Below, piece after piece: positions 33,363 through 42,601 of a DNA stretch of 64,000 bases. Source of the DNA: Candidatus Methylophosphatis haderslevensis (GTDB lineage Bacteria; Pseudomonadota; Gammaproteobacteria; Burkholderiales; Rhodocyclaceae); assembly GCA_016711925.1 (NCBI GenBank), contig JADJSA010000017.1, forward strand, positions 372,001 to 436,000, in the 5' to 3' direction. Made by a program: the position numbers and the translations under genes. Numbering within the stretch: position 1 is the stretch's first letter; each line of letters begins with the position of its first letter. The notes beneath the pieces are model-generated. The model was not told the origin of the DNA. It made no database searches and saw nothing but the letters and a program-made list of their open reading frames with translations.

Positions 33363-34253
33363 ATGTGGCTCTCGGTCGCCTTCGTCACCTCGTCGGCGCA
33401 TGCCGAACGCCTGTCCGAGGCGCTGTTCGGGCAGGGCGCGCTGTCGGTCGGCATCGACGATGCCGACGCTGGCACCGAGCGCGAGAGCCCGCAGTTCGGC
33501 GAACCCGGCTCGCCCGCCGCGCCGCTGTGGGAATCGTCGCGGGTGACCGCGCTGTTCGACCCGGCCGACGATCTTGCCGCCCGCCTGGTTGCCGCCGCCG
33601 CCGCTGCCGATATCGTGCCCCCGCCGCCCTACCGGATCAGCAAAGTCGAGGAGCAGAACTGGGTCGCGTTGACGCAGGCGCAGTTCGAGCCGATCCGCGT
33701 CACCGACCGGCTGTGGATCGTCCCGTCGTGGCACGACGCCCCCGACCCGGCGGCGGTCAACCTGGTGCTCGACCCCGGCATGGCGTTCGGCACCGGCTCG
33801 CATCCGACCACCTGGCTGTGCCTGGAATGGCTGACCCGCCAGGCGCTGGCCGGCAAACGCCTGCTCGACTATGGCTGCGGTTCCGGCATACTCGGCATCG
33901 CCGCGCTGCGCCTGGGCAGCGCGCAGGCGCTGGGTGTCGATATCGACGACAAGGCGCTGCAGGCGGCACAGGCCAACGCGGCGCGCAACGGCGTGGCGTT
34001 GCACCTGCAGCACTCGGCCCGGGCGCTCGACAGCCGGTTCGATTTCGTGATCGCCAACATCCTTACCAATCCGCTGTGCGTGCTGGCGCCGCTGCTCGCC
34101 GGCCGGGTCGCCCCCGGCGGACGGCTCGCGCTCTCCGGCGTGCTGGCGGCGCAAAGCGGGCAGGTGATCGACGCCTATGCGCCCTTCATCGAATTGAAAG
34201 TTGCGGCAATCCGCGAAGACTGGGCGTTGCTGTGCGGAGCGCGCGCATGCTGA
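33363..34253 (+). CDS. prmA: Ribosomal protein L11 methyltransferase
   Basis: A 296-residue SAM-dependent methylase that trimethylates ribosomal protein L11. The N-terminal substrate-recognition part contains VEEQNWV and PSWHDAPD. Next comes LDPGMAFGTGSHPTTWLCLEWL, the PrmA signature, then the SAM motif LDYGCGSGILGIAALRLG and the catalytic-region NILTNPL. Length is standard. The last codons overlap the start of the zinc-ribbon gene at 34247 by 7 bases, so they are translationally linked. Confidence 0.97.
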   Translation: MWLSVAFVTSSAHAERLSEALFGQGALSVGIDDADAGTERESPQFGEPGSPAAPLWESSRVTALFDPADDLAARLVAAAAAADIVPPPPYRISKVEEQNWVALTQAQFEPIRVTDRLWIVPSWHDAPDPAAVNLVLDPGMAFGTGSHPTTWLCLEWLTRQALAGKRLLDYGCGSGILGIAALRLGSAQALGVDIDDKALQAAQANAARNGVALHLQHSARALDSRFDFVIANILTNPLCVLAPLLAGRVAPGGRLALSGVLAAQSGQVIDAYAPFIELKVAAIREDWALLCGARAC

Positions 34254-35415
34254 CCCGCTGCCCCAACTGCGCAACCACGTTCCGTCTGCGGCCCGAGCAA
34301 CTCGGGCAGGCCGAGGGGCGCGTGCGGTGCGGCAAGTGCAATTTCGCCTTTTCCGCAATCGACCAGCGCATCGACGCCGATCCGGACGAGCAGCCGCCCA
34401 CGGCCGCCGAAAGCACCGCTTTCCCGCCGCTGCCCCCTGCGGCGCCGCACTTTTCCGCCGTCGGCCAGCGCAAGCGGTTCGTCGCGCAGCCGGACCCCAG
34501 GAGGAACCGGTGGCGACGAAGCCGCAACCAGCCAGCGACGACCGGAACCGCAGGCGCCGCGGAGCCGCACCCGCCGCTGCCGCCGAGCCGGAGGCTCCCC
34601 CGCCGCAGCCGGACGAGAGGATTTTTACCGGTCAGCCAACCGGCCGGCGGCTGCGAGCCCAGCCGCAGAAGCGCCGCCGAAGCCGCCGCCCGAAACGCCG
34701 TCACAACCCACCCAGCCGGCGAGGCCAGCGCATCTGTGCGCCGCCCGATCCCGCGCGCCCGCCGCCAGCGGCGCGGCGCCGATCCGGCCGCGCGGCCGAC
34801 TACCAACCGCCGCCAGCCCCAGCACCCGGAGACGCGCTGCCGGACGATATCGCGGATGCGCTCGCCGAAAGCGCGGACGACGATCACGGCGATGACCTGC
34901 CAGCCGCAACCGTGGCGGGCGCTGACTACCTGGCAGAGGCTGCACCCGCGCGCCGCTGGCCCTGGCTGGTCAGCGTGCTGCTGCTGGCGGCGGCGCTGCT
35001 GTTCCAGGTCGGCTATGCCTATCGCACCGAACTGGCCAAGCATTACCCGGATTTGCGTCCCGCCATGGAGGCCGCATGCGAGCGGCTGGGCTGCAGCGTG
35101 GAACTGCCGCGCGAAGCCGACCGCATCAGCATCGAATCGTCGGATCTCAATCCGGAGAGCGACAAGAGCCGCCTGCAACTGGCCGCGACATTGAAAAACC
35201 GCGCCCCGTATGCGCAGTCCTACCCGCATCTCGAACTGACCCTGACCGACGTCCGCGACCAGCCGCTGGTGCGGCGCGTGTTCACTCCGGCCGAATACCT
35301 GGCCAAGGACGCACCCGCGAGTTTCGCGCCGGAGGCTGAGGCCTCCGTCAGGCTGATGCTGGAAGTCGCCGACAGCAATGCATCGGGCTATCGCCTCTAC
35401 CTGTTTTATCCGTAG
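34247..35415 (+). CDS. Zinc-ribbon membrane protein of DUF3426 type, frameshifted in the linker
   Basis: The N-terminus MLTRCPNCATTFRLRPEQ and VRCGKCNFAF is the MJ0042-type zinc ribbon (two CxxC pairs). After a Pro/Ala-rich linker comes a transmembrane helix (WLVSVLLLAAALLFQVGYAY) and a DUF3426 periplasmic domain (YPDLRPAMEAACERLGCSVELP to YRLYLFYP). The ribbon is in frame 2 and the helix and DUF3426 domain are in frame 1. In between, all three frames give plausible Pro/Ala-rich stretches, so at least one and perhaps three single-base indels lie between about 34490 and 34830. The two halves belong to one gene normally found after prmA. Its role is unknown. Confidence 0.8.
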
Positions 35416-35499
35416 CTTTATCCGGAGTCGCGCACCGGAAATGCAGTATTCTCAGCCCTTGCCTCACCCTACCGACGCCCAGACAGAAGGAGAATCGCC

Positions 35500-36000
35500 A
35501 TGCCAACCGTTACCCTTGCCGGCAACCCGATCAATCTTGCGGGCCAGTTTCCCAAGCCCGGCGCTGCCGCCCCGGGTTTCACCCTGGTCGGCACCGATCT
35601 GGCCAACGTTTCGCTCAAGGACTTCGCCGGCAAGCGCAAGGTGCTCAACATCGTCCCCAGTCTCGACACGCCGGTGTGCCAGACTTCGACGCGCAAATTC
35701 AACGAAAGCGCCGGCAGCATCGCCAACACCGTGGTGCTGGTGATCGCGGCCGATCTGCCGTTTGCCATGAAGCGCTTCTGCGAAACCGAGGGGCTGAAGA
35801 ACGTGATTTCGCTATCGACCATGCGCGGACGCGAATTCATGGCCAACTACGGCGTCGAGATCATCGACGGCCCGCTGGCCGGCGTCACCGCGCGCGCGGT
35901 GGTGGTGCTCGACGAAAGCGACAAGGTCATTCACGCCGAACTGGTTCCCGAAATCAAGGACGAACCGAATTACGATGCCGCGCTCAAGGCACTGAAGTAG
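35500..36000 (+). CDS. tpx: Thiol peroxidase (Tpx)
   Basis: A 166-residue atypical 2-Cys peroxiredoxin that reduces lipid and other hydroperoxides. The peroxidatic Cys is in PSLDTPVCQTSTRKFN (about residue 60) and the resolving Cys in KRFCETEGL (about residue 94). The FTLVGTDL start and the C-terminal VPEIKDEPNYDAAL are typical. An AGGAGA ribosome site lies just before the ATG. It follows the zinc-ribbon gene by 84 bases. Confidence 0.97.
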   Translation: MPTVTLAGNPINLAGQFPKPGAAAPGFTLVGTDLANVSLKDFAGKRKVLNIVPSLDTPVCQTSTRKFNESAGSIANTVVLVIAADLPFAMKRFCETEGLKNVISLSTMRGREFMANYGVEIIDGPLAGVTARAVVVLDESDKVIHAELVPEIKDEPNYDAALKALK

Positions 36001-36070
36001 TCCGCCGCCGGCACGCGGTCGCCAATCGCCGTCAGGGCGGCGCCGCCAGCGTGCCGGGCCGCCAACCATC

Positions 36071-36484
36071 GTGAGCGACAAACCGGAAGGTTCGGCCATT
36101 CGCAGCGACCCGCATTTGGAGAGCCCGTTCAAGGGCAAGACCGGGCTGATGCGGTTGTGGAACGCATTACACTATTCGCGCGCCGGCTTCGCCGCGGCGT
36201 TTCGCAACGAGGATGCGTTCCGCCAGGAGGTGCTGCTGGCGGCGGTTTTGATCCCTCTTGCCTTCTTCGTGTCCAGCAACGGAATCGGCCGCGCAATGCT
36301 GGTCGGCAGCGTGCTGCTGGTGCTGGTGGTCGAGTTGCTCAATTCCGCGATCGAAGCCACCGTCGATCGCATCTCGACCGAGCGCCACATGCTGGCCAAG
36401 CGCGCCAAGGACATCGGCAGCGCCGCCGTGTTGCTGGCGCTGATCAACCTTGCCGCGATCTGGGCGCTGGTCGTTTTCGGCTAG
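36071..36484 (+). CDS. dgkA: Diacylglycerol kinase
   Basis: A 137-residue integral membrane kinase that phosphorylates diacylglycerol to phosphatidate, recycling lipid left by envelope-glycan synthesis. The amphipathic start contains GLMRLWNALHYSRAGFAAAFRNEDAFRQE, and the signature VVELLNSAIEATVDR carries the catalytic Glu. Three transmembrane helices follow the usual pattern. The GTG at 36071 begins a polar extension (SDKPEGSAIRSD); an internal ATG could also serve. It stands 70 bases after tpx. Confidence 0.94.
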   Translation: MSDKPEGSAIRSDPHLESPFKGKTGLMRLWNALHYSRAGFAAAFRNEDAFRQEVLLAAVLIPLAFFVSSNGIGRAMLVGSVLLVLVVELLNSAIEATVDRISTERHMLAKRAKDIGSAAVLLALINLAAIWALVVFG

Positions 36485-36494
36485 TCGCAGCGCC

Positions 36495-36524
36495 TTCCGG
36501 GGCAATCAGGGCGCGGGCTATAAT
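36495..36524 (+). promoter_or_regulatory. Possible promoter of the PfkB kinase gene
   Basis: A consensus -10 TATAAT (36519-36524) stands 33 bases before the ATG. The only -35 candidate is a weak TTCCGG (36495-36500) 18 bases upstream. Confidence 0.4.
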
Positions 36525-36556
36525 CCGTTCCTTCTCCGACGCCCCTCGCAACTGTC

Positions 36557-37492
36557 ATGACCACACTGATCTGCGGCTCCATCGCCTACGACACGATCAT
36601 GGTTTTCCATGACCGCTTCAAGCATCACATCCTGCCTGAGCAGATCCACATCCTGAATGTCGCCTTCCTGGTGCCCGACATGCGGCGCGAGTTCGGCGGA
36701 ACGGCCGGCAACATCGCCTACAACCTCAAGCTGCTCGGCGGCGAACCGACGATCATGGCGACCGTCGGCGAAGACAGCGGCCCCTACCTCGAGCGCCTGC
36801 GCCGGCTCGGCATATCGGATGCGCACGTGCGGACGGTTCCGGGCACTTTCACGGCGCAAGCGTTCATCACCACCGATCTCGATGACAACCAGATCACCGC
36901 CTTCCATCCGGGCGCGATGAACCACTCGCACATGAACCATGTCGCCGACGTACCGAACGTCCGGCTCGGCATCGTCGCCCCGGACGGCCGCGACGGCATG
37001 TTCCAGCACGCCGCGGAACTCCGCGCTGCCGGCATTCCCTTCATCTTCGACCCCGGCCAGGGCATGCCGATGTTCGAGCGCGAGGATTTGCTGCATTTCA
37101 TGAACCTTGCCGACTACTGCACCGTCAATGACTACGAGGCGAAGCTGATGTCGCAAAAGACCGGCTGCTCGATCGAAGAGTTGGCGCGCATGGTGCGCGC
37201 GCTGGTCGTGACCCTCGGTGGAAAGGGTTCGAACATTCACGTCGACGGCCGGGTAATCGACATTCCGTGCGTCAAGCCTGACGCCGAGGTTGACCCGACC
37301 GGCTGCGGCGACGCCTTCCGCGCCGGGCTGATTCACGGCATCAGCAACGGCCTCGACTGGCAGCAGACCGGACAGCTCGCCTCGCTGATGGGATCGATCA
37401 AGATCGCCCAGCGCGGCGGGCAGAACCACCAACCTTCGCGCGACGAAATCGGCACGCGCTATCGAGAGGCGTTCGGCAGCAGCCTTTGGTGA
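36557..37492 (+). CDS. PfkB-family carbohydrate/nucleoside kinase
   Basis: A 311-residue ribokinase-like enzyme. The N-terminal GSIAYDTIMVF replaces the usual sugar-binding start, FGGTAGNIAYNLKLLGG is PfkB signature 1, and the C-terminal VDPTGCGDAFRAGLIHGI is signature 2 with the catalytic Asp. The overall sequence resembles the adenosine-kinase-like branch common in betaproteobacteria, but the substrate (adenosine, ribose or another) cannot be fixed from sequence. No partner gene points to a pathway. Confidence 0.88.
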   Translation: MTTLICGSIAYDTIMVFHDRFKHHILPEQIHILNVAFLVPDMRREFGGTAGNIAYNLKLLGGEPTIMATVGEDSGPYLERLRRLGISDAHVRTVPGTFTAQAFITTDLDDNQITAFHPGAMNHSHMNHVADVPNVRLGIVAPDGRDGMFQHAAELRAAGIPFIFDPGQGMPMFEREDLLHFMNLADYCTVNDYEAKLMSQKTGCSIEELARMVRALVVTLGGKGSNIHVDGRVIDIPCVKPDAEVDPTGCGDAFRAGLIHGISNGLDWQQTGQLASLMGSIKIAQRGGQNHQPSRDEIGTRYREAFGSSLW

Positions 37493-37824
37493 TTGTTCGG
37501 GCAACCACTGGGCGTCAGGCCTGCCAGGTGGCCGGCTGATCCATCGATTGAACCACTGGGCTCGGCAGCCGGTCTATCGTGAGGCCTGACTGTTTTCTGC
37601 GCCTTCGGGTGGTTGCCTATGCCGGTTGTCGCTAATTTCGTTTCGAGCACATCCCATCGCCGGGAAACGCCATTCTTGCGCCGTCCGTGGCCACCGCGGC
37701 CGAGACGATCGCCCAAACCCCAGCCGCAGCCGACGCAGCCCTGATCCGGCCGGCGCAATCGCTGTTCCCGCGGTCGACCAGCGCAGGCCTCGATCGACGG
37801 GATACCGCCCGAGCGACCTGACGA
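37493..37824. repeat. Intergenic region with a long inverted repeat
   Basis: Arms GGCAACCAC (37500-37508) and GTCAGGCCT (37514-37522) are mirrored by AGGCCTGAC (37582-37590) and GTGGTTGCC (37609-37617), so 37500-37617 could fold into one large hairpin. It lies between convergent pfkB and apaH and may act as a bidirectional end. The rest of the gap shows nothing I recognise. Confidence 0.55.
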
Positions 37825-38649
37825 TCACCAACCACTTGGCGCGAGACTGCGGGCGCAACGATACTGGAAAACCTTCCGGTCTTCGAGCCGCACCCCAGTC
37901 AGGCACCCGCCCCACAGACAGCCCGAATCCAGCGCGAGCAGCTTTGCTTCTTGCCGGAATCCGAGCGCCGACCAATGCCCGCAGACGACGGTGTGGGTTG
38001 CACTGGCGCGCCGTGGCACCGCAAACCATGGCAGGTAGCCGGGCGGTGCCGAGTCGAGCGGGCCTTTCGAGCGGAACTCCATGCGTCCGTCGGGCGTGCA
38101 GAATCGCATGCGCGTCATCGCATTGACGATCAGCCGCAGCCGATCCCAACCGCGTAGATGCTCGCTCCATTGCGCCGGCTCCGACCCCCACATGTTGGCC
38201 AGGAAATCGGAATGGTCCGGACCGCGCAGCGCCAGTTCGACTTCGCCGCCGAGTTCGCCGGCCTGCGCAATCGACCACTGCGGCAGCACGCCGGCATGGA
38301 CCATCGCGTATTCACCTTCGACATGGAACATCGACTGCATTCGCAACCAGGCCAGCAACTGGTCGCGGTCGGGCGCGGCAAGCACGGCATCGAGCGTATC
38401 TTCCCGGTTGAGCCGGCTGCAGCCTTCGGCCAGCATGATCAGGTGCAGATCGTGATTGCCAAGGGTCGTCACGGCGGCGCTGCCCAGACCGCGCACGAAA
38501 CGCAAGACCTCCAGCGACGCATCCCCTCGATTGACGAGGTCGCCGACCAGCCAGAGCCGGTCGCGCGAGGCAGAGAAACCGATCTCGCCCAGCAGCCCCT
38601 GCAGGGCTGCGTAACAACCCTGGATGTCGCCGATTGCGTAGGTCGCCAT
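37825..38649 (-). CDS. apaH: Symmetrical bis(5'-nucleosyl)-tetraphosphatase
   Basis: A 274-residue metallophosphatase that splits Ap4A into two ADP and so clears alarmones and removes Np4 caps from RNA. The metal-binding blocks are in order: AIGDIQGC, LVGDLVNRG, TLGNHDLHL, then MVHAGVLPQW and VVCGHWSALGF. Length is standard for ApaH. It lies one base after the WbpM-like gene, in the same orientation, as the last gene of the glycan cluster transcript. Confidence 0.97.
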   Translation of the reverse strand: MATYAIGDIQGCYAALQGLLGEIGFSASRDRLWLVGDLVNRGDASLEVLRFVRGLGSAAVTTLGNHDLHLIMLAEGCSRLNREDTLDAVLAAPDRDQLLAWLRMQSMFHVEGEYAMVHAGVLPQWSIAQAGELGGEVELALRGPDHSDFLANMWGSEPAQWSEHLRGWDRLRLIVNAMTRMRFCTPDGRMEFRSKGPLDSAPPGYLPWFAVPRRASATHTVVCGHWSALGFRQEAKLLALDSGCLWGGCLTGVRLEDRKVFQYRCARSLAPSGW

Positions 38650-38650
38650 G

Positions 38651-40531
38651 TCAGCCCGTTGCCGCTGCGCTGGGCTCGATCGGGACCGATCGCAGTTCGG
38701 CCCGCTGGCTCGGCTGATACTCGGGTATCAGGCGCCGCAGATCGCGCCGCACCTCGGCATCCGGCACCACCCGCGGCTGCCTGAGCCAGATCAGGATTTC
38801 GTCGAGCCAGCCCTGCTCGACTTCACGCGCCTTGGCGACGCGCAGTTTCGGGTGCGGCGTCGGCATGGTCTGCTCATCGTCGGCGAGCAGTTCCTCGAAC
38901 AGCTTCTCTCCGGGCCGCAACCCGGAATACTCGATGCGGATTTCTTTCTCCGAAAGGCCGGAGAGGCGGATCATGTCGCGCGCCAGATCGGCAATCTTCA
39001 CCGATTCGCCCATGTCCATGACGAAGATCTCGCCGCCCCTGCCCATGCTGGCTGCCTGCAACACCAGCCGCGATGCCTCGGGAATCGACATGAAATAGCG
39101 CGTGATCTCCGGATGTGTCACCGTCACCGGGCCGCCGCGTGCGATCTGCTCCTGAAACTTGGGAATCACGCTACCCGCGCTTCCCAGCACGTTACCGAAC
39201 CGCACCATCTCGAATCGCGTCGCGCCGGCGCTCTGCTGGAGCGACTGGCAGACCATCTCGGCCAGCCGCTTGGTCGCGCCCATCACGTTGGTCGGGTTCA
39301 CCGCCTTGTCGGTCGAAACCAGAACGAATTCTTCCGCGCCGTAATTTACGGCGGCACGGGCAATGGTGGCGGTTCCAAGCACATTGTTGCGTACCGCCTC
39401 CCAGGCGTTGATCTCCTCCATCAGCGGAACGTGCTTGTAGGCCGCGGCATGAAAGACTACCGTCGGCACATACTGCCGCATCACCTGATCGACACGCACC
39501 GGATCCTTGACGTCGCCGGCGATGCCGACCGTCGGCAGTTCCGGAAAGGTTGCCTCGAACTCTTCGAGCAGGCGATAGAGAAAGAACTCGTTAAGTTCGA
39601 AGAAAACCAGTTGCGCCGGCCCGAACTGCGCGATCTGCCGGCACAACTCCGAACCGATCGAACCGCCCGCCCCGGTGACCATGATCACCTTGCCCGCCAG
39701 GGTCGTCCTCAGCAGCGGGGCATCGATCCACACCGGATCGCGGCCCAGCAGATCCTCGACCTCGACGTTTCTCACCTTCGAGACGGTGACCTTGCCGCTC
39801 ATCAGGTCGTCGAAGGCCGGCACGGTCAGCGGCCGGACACCGGCGCGCGCGCAAACGGTCGCCGCGAGCTTGCGCGCGCCATGGCTTGCGCTCGGCATCG
39901 CGATAATCGCATGTTGCACTCGCAACTCGCGCGCCCACCGCTCGAGTTCCGACAGCGGTCCGAGAATTCGCTGGCCGGCGAGCGTGCGCCGGAGTTTGCG
40001 CGGATTGTCGTCGAGCAGCCCGACCACGCGCCATTCGCTCGATCGCGAGAGTTCGCGCAACAGTGAGGACGCCGCCTCGCCTGCCCCGAGAACGATCACC
40101 GGCTTGCCCTGGATGCGCAACGGCCCGTACAAACGATGCTCCTTCCAGGCGCGGTAGAGCACGCGCGCGCCGCACATCAGGAGCAGAACCAACACCGGCT
40201 GCAGCAACATGACCGAGCGCGGAACCGACGGCGATGGCCGGGCGATCAGCAACACCATCGCCAGCAGCAGTGCCGACACTGCGACCGCGCGGGCGATCCG
40301 CAACAGGTCATGGATGCTGGCGAAGCGCCAGATTCCCTCGTAAAGGCCGAATGCGCGGAACACGATAGCCTGCAGCGGTGCCGCCCACATCACCGTGCGC
40401 AGCATCGAGTCGAAGTATTCGGCGGGAATGGACAGATTGAACCGCAACAAGTACGCGCCCCACCACGCCGCCAGCAGCGCCGCAAGATCGAACAGCATCA
40501 CCAGCAGAGAACGGACGCGAATGTTCAGCAT
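38651..40531 (-). CDS. WbpM/CapD-type nucleotide-sugar 4,6-dehydratase (long form)
   Basis: A 626-residue inner-membrane enzyme. Residues 1-120 hold four transmembrane helices. Residues 140-270 form a CoA-binding-like Rossmann fold (VIVLGAGEAAS). From about 280 the catalytic SDR domain starts at TGAGGSIGSEL (286-296), with AAYKHVPLME and STDKAVNPTNVMGATKR as active-site segments. Long-form enzymes of this kind (WbpM, PglF) turn UDP-GlcNAc into the 4-keto-6-deoxy sugar, the first step towards QuiNAc, FucNAc or bacillosamine. The start at 40531 puts the first helix at the N-terminus and overlaps the upstream gene by 7 bases. Confidence 0.93.
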   Translation of the reverse strand: MLNIRVRSLLVMLFDLAALLAAWWGAYLLRFNLSIPAEYFDSMLRTVMWAAPLQAIVFRAFGLYEGIWRFASIHDLLRIARAVAVSALLLAMVLLIARPSPSVPRSVMLLQPVLVLLLMCGARVLYRAWKEHRLYGPLRIQGKPVIVLGAGEAASSLLRELSRSSEWRVVGLLDDNPRKLRRTLAGQRILGPLSELERWARELRVQHAIIAMPSASHGARKLAATVCARAGVRPLTVPAFDDLMSGKVTVSKVRNVEVEDLLGRDPVWIDAPLLRTTLAGKVIMVTGAGGSIGSELCRQIAQFGPAQLVFFELNEFFLYRLLEEFEATFPELPTVGIAGDVKDPVRVDQVMRQYVPTVVFHAAAYKHVPLMEEINAWEAVRNNVLGTATIARAAVNYGAEEFVLVSTDKAVNPTNVMGATKRLAEMVCQSLQQSAGATRFEMVRFGNVLGSAGSVIPKFQEQIARGGPVTVTHPEITRYFMSIPEASRLVLQAASMGRGGEIFVMDMGESVKIADLARDMIRLSGLSEKEIRIEYSGLRPGEKLFEELLADDEQTMPTPHPKLRVAKAREVEQGWLDEILIWLRQPRVVPDAEVRRDLRRLIPEYQPSQRAELRSVPIEPSAAATG

Positions 40532-41502
40532 GGCCTTGACTGATCGATGCGGCAGCGGCACCGGACGTTCACGGCAAAGACGAGCGCGGCGTAGGCCACG
40601 CTCCACAAACCGAGCAGCAGCCAGTCGGGTGATCCGGCGGTCAGGGCGGCGCAAGCGCTTGCGCCTGCCGCCGCCATCAGCGCGTACCAAAGCAAAGCGG
40701 TGGTGCGATGTCCGAGGCCGCTGCGCACCATCACCTGGTAGTGATGCTCACGATGCGCCTGCCAGAAGCGCTCGCCGCGCAGCACGCGCCGCAGCAGGGT
40801 AAGGCTGGCATCGACGATGAACGGGGAAAAGACCACGACCGGAAACCACAGTGGCCAGAGACCGCGGCGCAGCCCTTCGAGCCCGAGCGCGGCAACCAGA
40901 AATCCCAGTGGAATGGACCCGACATCACCCATGAAAATCCGCGCCGGATTAAAGTTGAACAGCAAAAACCCGGCCGCGCCGGCAGCGATACTTCCACAAA
41001 CCGCACCCATCTGCGCATCCCCGCCGTCAAAACCGGCGTAGGCGCAGGCAGCGAAACCGAACAGCGCCATCCCGCCGGCAAGTCCATCGGCGCCGTCCAT
41101 GAAATTGTACAGATTTGTCATCCAGACGACAGCGACAATCGCCGCCAGCGCGCCCGGCCACGCCATTTCCGGAAGCCCGCCGCCTGCCCACAATCCCAGC
41201 GCGGCGAGCAAGTGCGCGACAAAGCGCAGCGCGATTGGCAAGTCCAACTGGTCGTCCGCCGCCGAAACGGCCGCAAGCGCCAGTGCCAGCACCGTCGCCA
41301 GCCATGGACCGCCCGCTTGCACCACGCCGATCGCCACGGCCATCAGGATGCCGATACCACCCGCCCGCGGAACCGGGCGATGGTGAAGCGAGCGCTGGTT
41401 CGGCTCGTCGAGCGCGCCATGCAAGCGCAGACGCAGCATCAGCCAGATCGTCGCGCTCGATGCGGCCATCGCCATTGCCAGCGTCGCCGCGCTAGCCAGC
41501 AT
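40525..41502 (-). CDS. Undecaprenyl-phosphate sugar-1-phosphate transferase (WecA/WbpL type)
   Basis: A 325-residue polytopic membrane enzyme of the MraY/WecA family with about ten helices. HHRPVPRAGGIGIL is the first signature, the DDQLDLP region gives the Asp pair, NLYNFMDGADGLAGG is the third, and FMGDVGSIPLGF the fourth. It would start glycan assembly by moving a sugar-1-phosphate to undecaprenyl phosphate. With a WbpM-like dehydratase and a reductase beside it, the sugar is probably QuiNAc or FucNAc. It overlaps both neighbours (by 7 and 11 bases). Confidence 0.92.
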   Translation of the reverse strand: MLASAATLAMAMAASSATIWLMLRLRLHGALDEPNQRSLHHRPVPRAGGIGILMAVAIGVVQAGGPWLATVLALALAAVSAADDQLDLPIALRFVAHLLAALGLWAGGGLPEMAWPGALAAIVAVVWMTNLYNFMDGADGLAGGMALFGFAACAYAGFDGGDAQMGAVCGSIAAGAAGFLLFNFNPARIFMGDVGSIPLGFLVAALGLEGLRRGLWPLWFPVVVFSPFIVDASLTLLRRVLRGERFWQAHREHHYQVMVRSGLGHRTTALLWYALMAAAGASACAALTAGSPDWLLLGLWSVAYAALVFAVNVRCRCRIDQSRPC

Positions 41503-42400
41503 CGGTCGTCACCCACGCCAGCGAAGGCTGGAACGCGCGTGGCGCATAACCGAAGTCTCGCACTGCATCCGAGTGGTCGAAGGCCAGATCCTCGTTCATG
41601 CGGCGCGCCATCTGGGAATTGAAGTCGCGATAGCGCGGGATCCGCGAAATGGACCACATCGCGAGGCGAAAGAACACCAGCGGCACGCGCACGAAACGGG
41701 GTTCCATATTCTGCGCGGCAAAGATCCGCCGAACCATATCCAGGTAGGTCAGCGTCTCGCCCCCGCTCAGGTTGTAGGCGATGCCGTAGGTTGCCGGGTT
41801 GTCCAAAGCGAGCCGGCAAGCCTCGGCCAAGTCGGCAGCGTGAACGGGCTGACGCAATCCGCGCGAGGCACCCAGCAACGGAAAGCAGCGGTAACGGCGG
41901 ATCATCTTCGCAATCAGCGTGACGTTCCGATCCATGCCAACGCCATAAATCAGGGTGGGGCGAAAGATCGTCCATGCGATCCCGCTCTCGCTGCAGAGCC
42001 GGGCGATCGCCGCTTCCGCCTCGGCCGCGGATGCCACGAAGGCCTGCTCGCGGATGTTGTCGGAGTGCGACTTCGAGTATCGGCCCGTCGAACCGAAAGC
42101 GATCAGACGTTTGCCGCCGCGGGCGGCGAACGCCGGCACCAGCCGCGGCAAGGTCATCAGCGGCGCGAGATGGATCAGCGCCTCGGCGCCCACGCCGGTA
42201 TCGCCGTCCGGACAAAGACGGATATCGCACTCGACCCAGCGAGCGAACCTTGCTGCTCCGTGCGCCAGTCGCGAACCATCGTGAATCGCGCCGACATTGC
42301 GGGTCAGCGCGACCACATCCAGATGCTGGCGGCCCAGCGAGGGCAGAAGAAACACGCCGATCTGGCTTGCGGCGCCGGTGACCAAGACTGTTTGCTTCAC
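41492..42400 (-). CDS. NAD-dependent nucleotide-sugar reductase/epimerase (WbpV/WbpK type)
   Basis: A 302-residue extended SDR. It starts VLVTGAASQIGVFLLPSL, has AFGSTGRYSKSHSDN where SDRs hold the catalytic Ser, and IFRPTLIYGVGMDRNV downstream. The usual YxxxK is not obvious: the region reads SDNIREQAF, so catalysis may be altered. By neighbourhood it should reduce the 4-keto sugar made by the WbpM-like enzyme. Its stop overlaps the WecA-type gene. A 201-base gap without a gene separates it from the glycosyltransferase upstream. Confidence 0.8.
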   Translation of the reverse strand: MKQTVLVTGAASQIGVFLLPSLGRQHLDVVALTRNVGAIHDGSRLAHGAARFARWVECDIRLCPDGDTGVGAEALIHLAPLMTLPRLVPAFAARGGKRLIAFGSTGRYSKSHSDNIREQAFVASAAEAEAAIARLCSESGIAWTIFRPTLIYGVGMDRNVTLIAKMIRRYRCFPLLGASRGLRQPVHAADLAEACRLALDNPATYGIAYNLSGGETLTYLDMVRRIFAAQNMEPRFVRVPLVFFRLAMWSISRIPRYRDFNSQMARRMNEDLAFDHSDAVRDFGYAPRAFQPSLAWVTTDAG

Positions 42401-42601
42401 GCTATTTCCAGCATCCGGCGAGGCTCCGAAAGTCCGCTTTCAACTAGCCTGGATGATGACAATGGTCACCGGTGTGCGGCCGAACGGTGTTCCACCTGCT
42501 TCCAGTGGGACCCCCGGCGAGGAACGCCACGTTCGATGCGGGGCGACCAATGGCGTAAGCAGTTTATCAGGCTCCGGCCGCATCAACGGGAGACGCAACC
42601 G

